Made by a program: the position numbers and the translations under genes | The notes under the pieces: model-generated | Told to the model about the DNA's origin: nothing | Database searches by the model: none | Seen by the model: only the letters and a program-made list of their open reading frames with translations | From: Bradyrhizobium pachyrhizi | GTDB taxonomy: Bacteria > Pseudomonadota > Alphaproteobacteria > Rhizobiales > Xanthobacteraceae | Direction of reading: 5' to 3' | Length of the DNA stretch: 64,000 nt | Assembly: GCF_001189245.1 (NCBI RefSeq) | Contig: NZ_LFIQ01000051.1 | Location: forward strand, 68,090-132,089 | Shown: positions 61,416 through 64,000 of the stretch, in pieces | Layout: each line of letters begins with the position of its first letter | Position numbering within the stretch: the first letter of the stretch is position 1

Positions 61416-63038
61416 TCAACGTAATGGTGGCCGTCCCTGGCCTTTTCGCGCCCCCGGCACAGCGATGCGTTCTGATTTCCGCGCTTCCGTCGCAGCCTTC
61501 AGATGCGCGTCGAACACCTTGATCTGGGCATCGAGCTCGGCCTTGATCTTGGCCAGCTCGATCTCGGCCTCGGCCTTGAGCTTTTGATGGATCGCATCGG
61601 CCTGCGCTTTCTGCTGCTCGACCTGCGCACGATGGACGACGGCAAGCTGATCGGCCAGCGCCCTGGCCTGCAGCGCCAGCACGCGTGGATCCGGCGGCGG
61701 CGATGGCGGCGCCGGCGGCGGATGTAGCAACTGTCCGGTCTGCGGATTGACCGCGGTCGGATCGTTGAAGAACCGGCTCGGATTCTTGTGCCCCATGATC
61801 CGGGTCAGCTCGACGGCGGTGTTATAGAGCTCGCGGTCGCCGACCATGTTGATCTTGCCGCCGCCGATCAGCTCCTTCTGCACATTGGCAAGCGCCATCA
61901 CCTGCGCGAACTGCTGCGCCTTGCCACCGGTGCCGAGGCCGACATTGATCGTCATGTCGTCGCGGGTCTTCCAGTTGCGCGGATCGACGGTGACCCAGCT
62001 GTTGCGCAGCCGCACTGTCTGCCGCTGCTGGCCGTGCTTGCGGATCGTGCCATGCAGCAGCGCAAAGATGTCGCGCACGCCTTCGGCCATGATCCTCGCG
62101 ATCAGCTTGACCCGCATCTGAGAAGCCGAGAACACCTGGGCCACCGCGGTCGCCGACTGGTTCTGCAGCGCGTTGGCGTCGATGCCTTGCGATTGGCGGC
62201 TGAGGCCGGTGCGGCTCTCGAGCTCGGCATCGAGATATTGCATCATCGGATAGATAGAGGAGGTGATGTCGGGCACCACCTGCCAGTTCAGCCCTCCCGG
62301 CGTCTTGGTGCGCACCACGCCGCCCGGCCGTGAGACCAGCAAGTCATCGAGTGTATTGGGACCGGCATTGCTCTCGGCCACCTCGACGCGCGGATTGTTG
62401 TGCAGATAGAGATTGTCCAGCGCGCCGCGCTTCAGCGCCGTCTTCTCCCGCTGCAGCGGCATCACCAACTCGGCGATCGAGCGGCCGAAGAAGCGATGCG
62501 TCATCGGCACCGGCGTCGTCGCCGCGAACGGAACCGCGTCGAACGGCGTGATGCAGTCACGCCCATCCTTACGCAGGATCTCGCACTGGTCGCCTCCAGT
62601 GATCACCTGATACAGGCACGGCCGACCGTTACCCTCATAGTCCATCCGCACATAGTGCTCGGTGATCCGCACCAGCCGCGCCGCCGCGTTGATGCTGCCG
62701 GCGCCGGCACCGAAATGCTCGTCGGCGGTATCGCGCGCCAATGTCTCGATGTTGGTATTGCCGGTATAGTCGTTCAGCGAACTGATCTGCGCGGCATCGA
62801 AGCCTTCGGCAATCAGCTGGACTTCCGTCTTGGTCACCACCTCGTGGAAGCAGTAGTTGCAGTCATGGATGCTACGTGCACCACGCTCGATGCCGAATTC
62901 TTCCGGCGGAACACCCAGCACCCTCGCCTGTGCGAGCTTTCGCGTGGTGACGATGGTGACGTCATGTGTAATGGATGAGCCAAGCGGCATCGCCGCCGGC
63001 CCCGGAAGCATGGGAACAGCCATTTTCGTTGAGCTCAT
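61416..63038 (-). CDS. Phage portal protein (SU10-type), probably N-terminally short
   Basis: A 540-residue portal: IVTTRKLAQARVLGVPPEEF, YCFHEVVTKTEVQLIAEGF, FFGRSIAELVMPLQREKTAL, QSQGIDANALQNQSATAVAQ and VDPRNWKTRDDMTINVGLGT. The C-terminal tail is Pro-rich (PPPAPPSPPPDP) followed by a long coiled coil. Relatives are about 600-750 residues, and the part before SSITHDVTIVTTRK is missing here. A stop (TAG) directly precedes the ATG and no good ribosome site is present. It may still assemble, but truncation is likely. Confidence 0.86.
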   Translation of the reverse strand: MSSTKMAVPMLPGPAAMPLGSSITHDVTIVTTRKLAQARVLGVPPEEFGIERGARSIHDCNYCFHEVVTKTEVQLIAEGFDAAQISSLNDYTGNTNIETLARDTADEHFGAGAGSINAAARLVRITEHYVRMDYEGNGRPCLYQVITGGDQCEILRKDGRDCITPFDAVPFAATTPVPMTHRFFGRSIAELVMPLQREKTALKRGALDNLYLHNNPRVEVAESNAGPNTLDDLLVSRPGGVVRTKTPGGLNWQVVPDITSSIYPMMQYLDAELESRTGLSRQSQGIDANALQNQSATAVAQVFSASQMRVKLIARIMAEGVRDIFALLHGTIRKHGQQRQTVRLRNSWVTVDPRNWKTRDDMTINVGLGTGGKAQQFAQVMALANVQKELIGGGKINMVGDRELYNTAVELTRIMGHKNPSRFFNDPTAVNPQTGQLLHPPPAPPSPPPDPRVLALQARALADQLAVVHRAQVEQQKAQADAIHQKLKAEAEIELAKIKAELDAQIKVFDAHLKAATEARKSERIAVPGARKGQGRPPLR

Positions 63039-63098
63039 CTAATGGGGGTATGCGACGGCTTGTGCGCCTGACAAGCGCTCGTACATCGCGTCGGCGAT

Positions 63099-63881
63099 CT
63101 ATTTGCCCGGATAATTGGTAGGTGCGTAGCTTTGCAGAAAATCGGCCAACTCGTTCAGGGACAACTCGGGGTAACGCAGATCGGAAGTGTCAGCCTGACG
63201 TCCGGAAGGACCGAAGATCCTTTCGAGAAATCGCACAGGAGGCACCCCCTCATTGAAAGCCTTGCCTGATGATGGGGACGCGATCGCCGGCGTCCGCCAA
63301 TCCACGCTGTCCGCGCCATTGTCGGTCAGGGCGACGATCCGGCCCAGAAGCCCCCCACTCGCTCCCGACCGCGCGGCCGCACCGCCTACGGGCACTTCGG
63401 GATATCCATACTCGCGCGGCGAACGGAGTCTGCCGGCGGCGCCGAAATCGCCCGCCGACGCAACTGGACGCGATCCGGCGTCGGGATAGTCGTACTCCCA
63501 AACATTGCTTCTGCTTGGGATCCCGGCGGCCGCACCGCTATCTCGGATAAGGGGTCTGCTCCAGGGCTGCGAATAATCGTCGGACATTTCGTAGGGCCCA
63601 AACCCGTACGTCACACCGGCGCCAGGCGTCCCAAAGCCAACACCGTGCGCGCCTCCGCTGGTCCCGACATTCGCGCGAACTGGTCCGAATCCGATGCTGC
63701 CTGATGCCGACGGCCCAGTCAGCAGTCCTTCAAGGTCTGGTGTGTATCCCGCGGACAGGCCCCAGCGAGGTGTGCCCGCATACACTTGGGGATAGAGTCT
63801 GCCGTGATTGTCGATGTACGCGCCGACCCCGCCGCCCCATGGCCAGCCAAACGTTCCTCCACCGTAAGTCCCTGCTGTCAT
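63099..63881 (-). CDS. Gly-rich protein, possible phage cargo/effector
   Basis: A 260-residue protein. Residues 1-95 are extremely Gly-rich and aromatic (GTYGGGTFGWPWGGGVGAYI, GSIGFGPVRANVGTSGGAHG, VGFGTPGAGVTYGFGPYEMS). The rest has Pro/Tyr motifs (NVWEYDYPDAGSRP, YGYPEVPVGG) and an acidic end (LRYPELSLNELADFLQS). ATG 63881 has AAGGAGC upstream. It stands where the N-terminal part of the portal would be expected. No family recognised; a fibre-like or toxin-carrier protein is possible. Confidence 0.5.
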   Translation of the reverse strand: MTAGTYGGGTFGWPWGGGVGAYIDNHGRLYPQVYAGTPRWGLSAGYTPDLEGLLTGPSASGSIGFGPVRANVGTSGGAHGVGFGTPGAGVTYGFGPYEMSDDYSQPWSRPLIRDSGAAAGIPSRSNVWEYDYPDAGSRPVASAGDFGAAGRLRSPREYGYPEVPVGGAAARSGASGGLLGRIVALTDNGADSVDWRTPAIASPSSGKAFNEGVPPVRFLERIFGPSGRQADTSDLRYPELSLNELADFLQSYAPTNYPGK

Positions 63882-63890
63882 CTGTGCTCC

Positions 63891-64000
63891 TTACCGCGTT
63901 TGATCGACTGCCAACTCGCAGTTGGTTCGATAGGTTTTCCAGGATTTGAACGTCTGATAAGCAACCCAGAAGACTCCAATCAGCACGAAACAACCAAACA
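63891..64000 (-). CDS. C-terminal end of a small membrane protein (partial)
   Basis: The last 35 codons of a gene entering from the right: a hydrophobic segment (FVLIGVFWVAYQTFKSWKTY) and a short tail ending at TAA 63893-63891. It precedes the Gly-rich gene by 9 bp, so both belong to one unit. Identity unknown. Confidence 0.45.
   Translation of the reverse strand, partial: FGCFVLIGVFWVAYQTFKSWKTYRTNCELAVDQTR

Larger units (their letters stand above)
38773..64000. mobile_element. Prophage, SU10-like podovirus-type structural genes (left part)
   Basis: About 25 kb of almost uniformly minus-strand genes packed with 1-4 bp overlaps. Recognisable parts are a portal, a DUF5309-type capsid, adaptor, stabilisation-type protein, collar, S74 and C1q-like fibres, holins, endolysin and a strong left-end terminator. 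Gene order from right to left follows virion assembly, then lysis. Cargo genes with their own promoters interrupt it. Terminase, repressor and integrase are absent from the window and should lie to the right. The portal seems truncated and a toxin gene is frameshifted, so the element may be defective. Confidence 0.87.

Overview
The window reads as chromosomal DNA of a high-GC alphaproteobacterium, most likely Bradyrhizobium or a close relative. This is inferred from codon use, GTG starts, an extragenic palindrome of a type I recall from these genomes, and many catabolic and ABC-uptake genes for organic acids and aromatics. No rRNA, tRNA or CRISPR array was seen.

Bases 1-38.5 kb are host DNA. 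A GlcD/GlcF-type fused FAD/Fe-S oxidase with a GlcG-like partner (256-3655) abuts a degenerate IS5-type transposase. Next come an alpha/beta hydrolase, a metallophosphoesterase with two small membrane proteins (5.2-7.4 kb), an enoyl-CoA hydratase, a molybdopterin oxidoreductase and a solute-binding protein. The 12.3-18 kb block has two Bug/TctC solute receptors without membrane partners, a ModA-like receptor, an SDR dehydrogenase, a cyclase-family hydrolase and an amidohydrolase. A Crp/Fnr regulator precedes a complete five-gene ABC uptake operon ending in a GpdQ/CpdA-like phosphodiesterase (19.4-24.0 kb). A tightly packed minus-strand operon (33.9 to 25.4 kb) joins a three-subunit molybdenum hydroxylase to a complete branched-chain-type ABC importer. 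It faces an LLM flavin monooxygenase and a PuuE-like deacetylase. A TetR regulator, flavin reductase and acyl-CoA-dehydrogenase-fold monooxygenase complete what looks like one catabolic locus, probably for an aromatic or N-heterocyclic compound.

From about 38.77 kb to the right edge lies a prophage, nearly all on the minus strand. It has a portal protein and a DUF5309/SU10-type capsid, an adaptor, a stabilisation-type protein, fibres with collar, S74 chaperone and C1q-like ends, two holin-like membrane proteins, an endolysin and a strong terminator at its left end. Terminase, integrase and repressor are not in the window, so the right part of the element is missing. The portal looks N-terminally short.

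The most interesting part is the prophage cargo. Three genes for exported proteins (44596-45036, 48581-49456, 58245-58952) each sit behind nearly the same promoter: a TTGAC-type -35, a GTTC-N7-GTTC direct repeat filling the spacer, and a TAT-type -10. GAAC/GTTC with a 7-bp gap is the known LexA (SOS) box of alphaproteobacteria, so these look like DNA-damage-controlled morons. One of them also has its own terminator. Between portal and capsid lies a frameshifted HYD1-type polymorphic toxin with an intact DUF6881 immunity gene, plus a ComJ-like gene that may be an orphan immunity protein.
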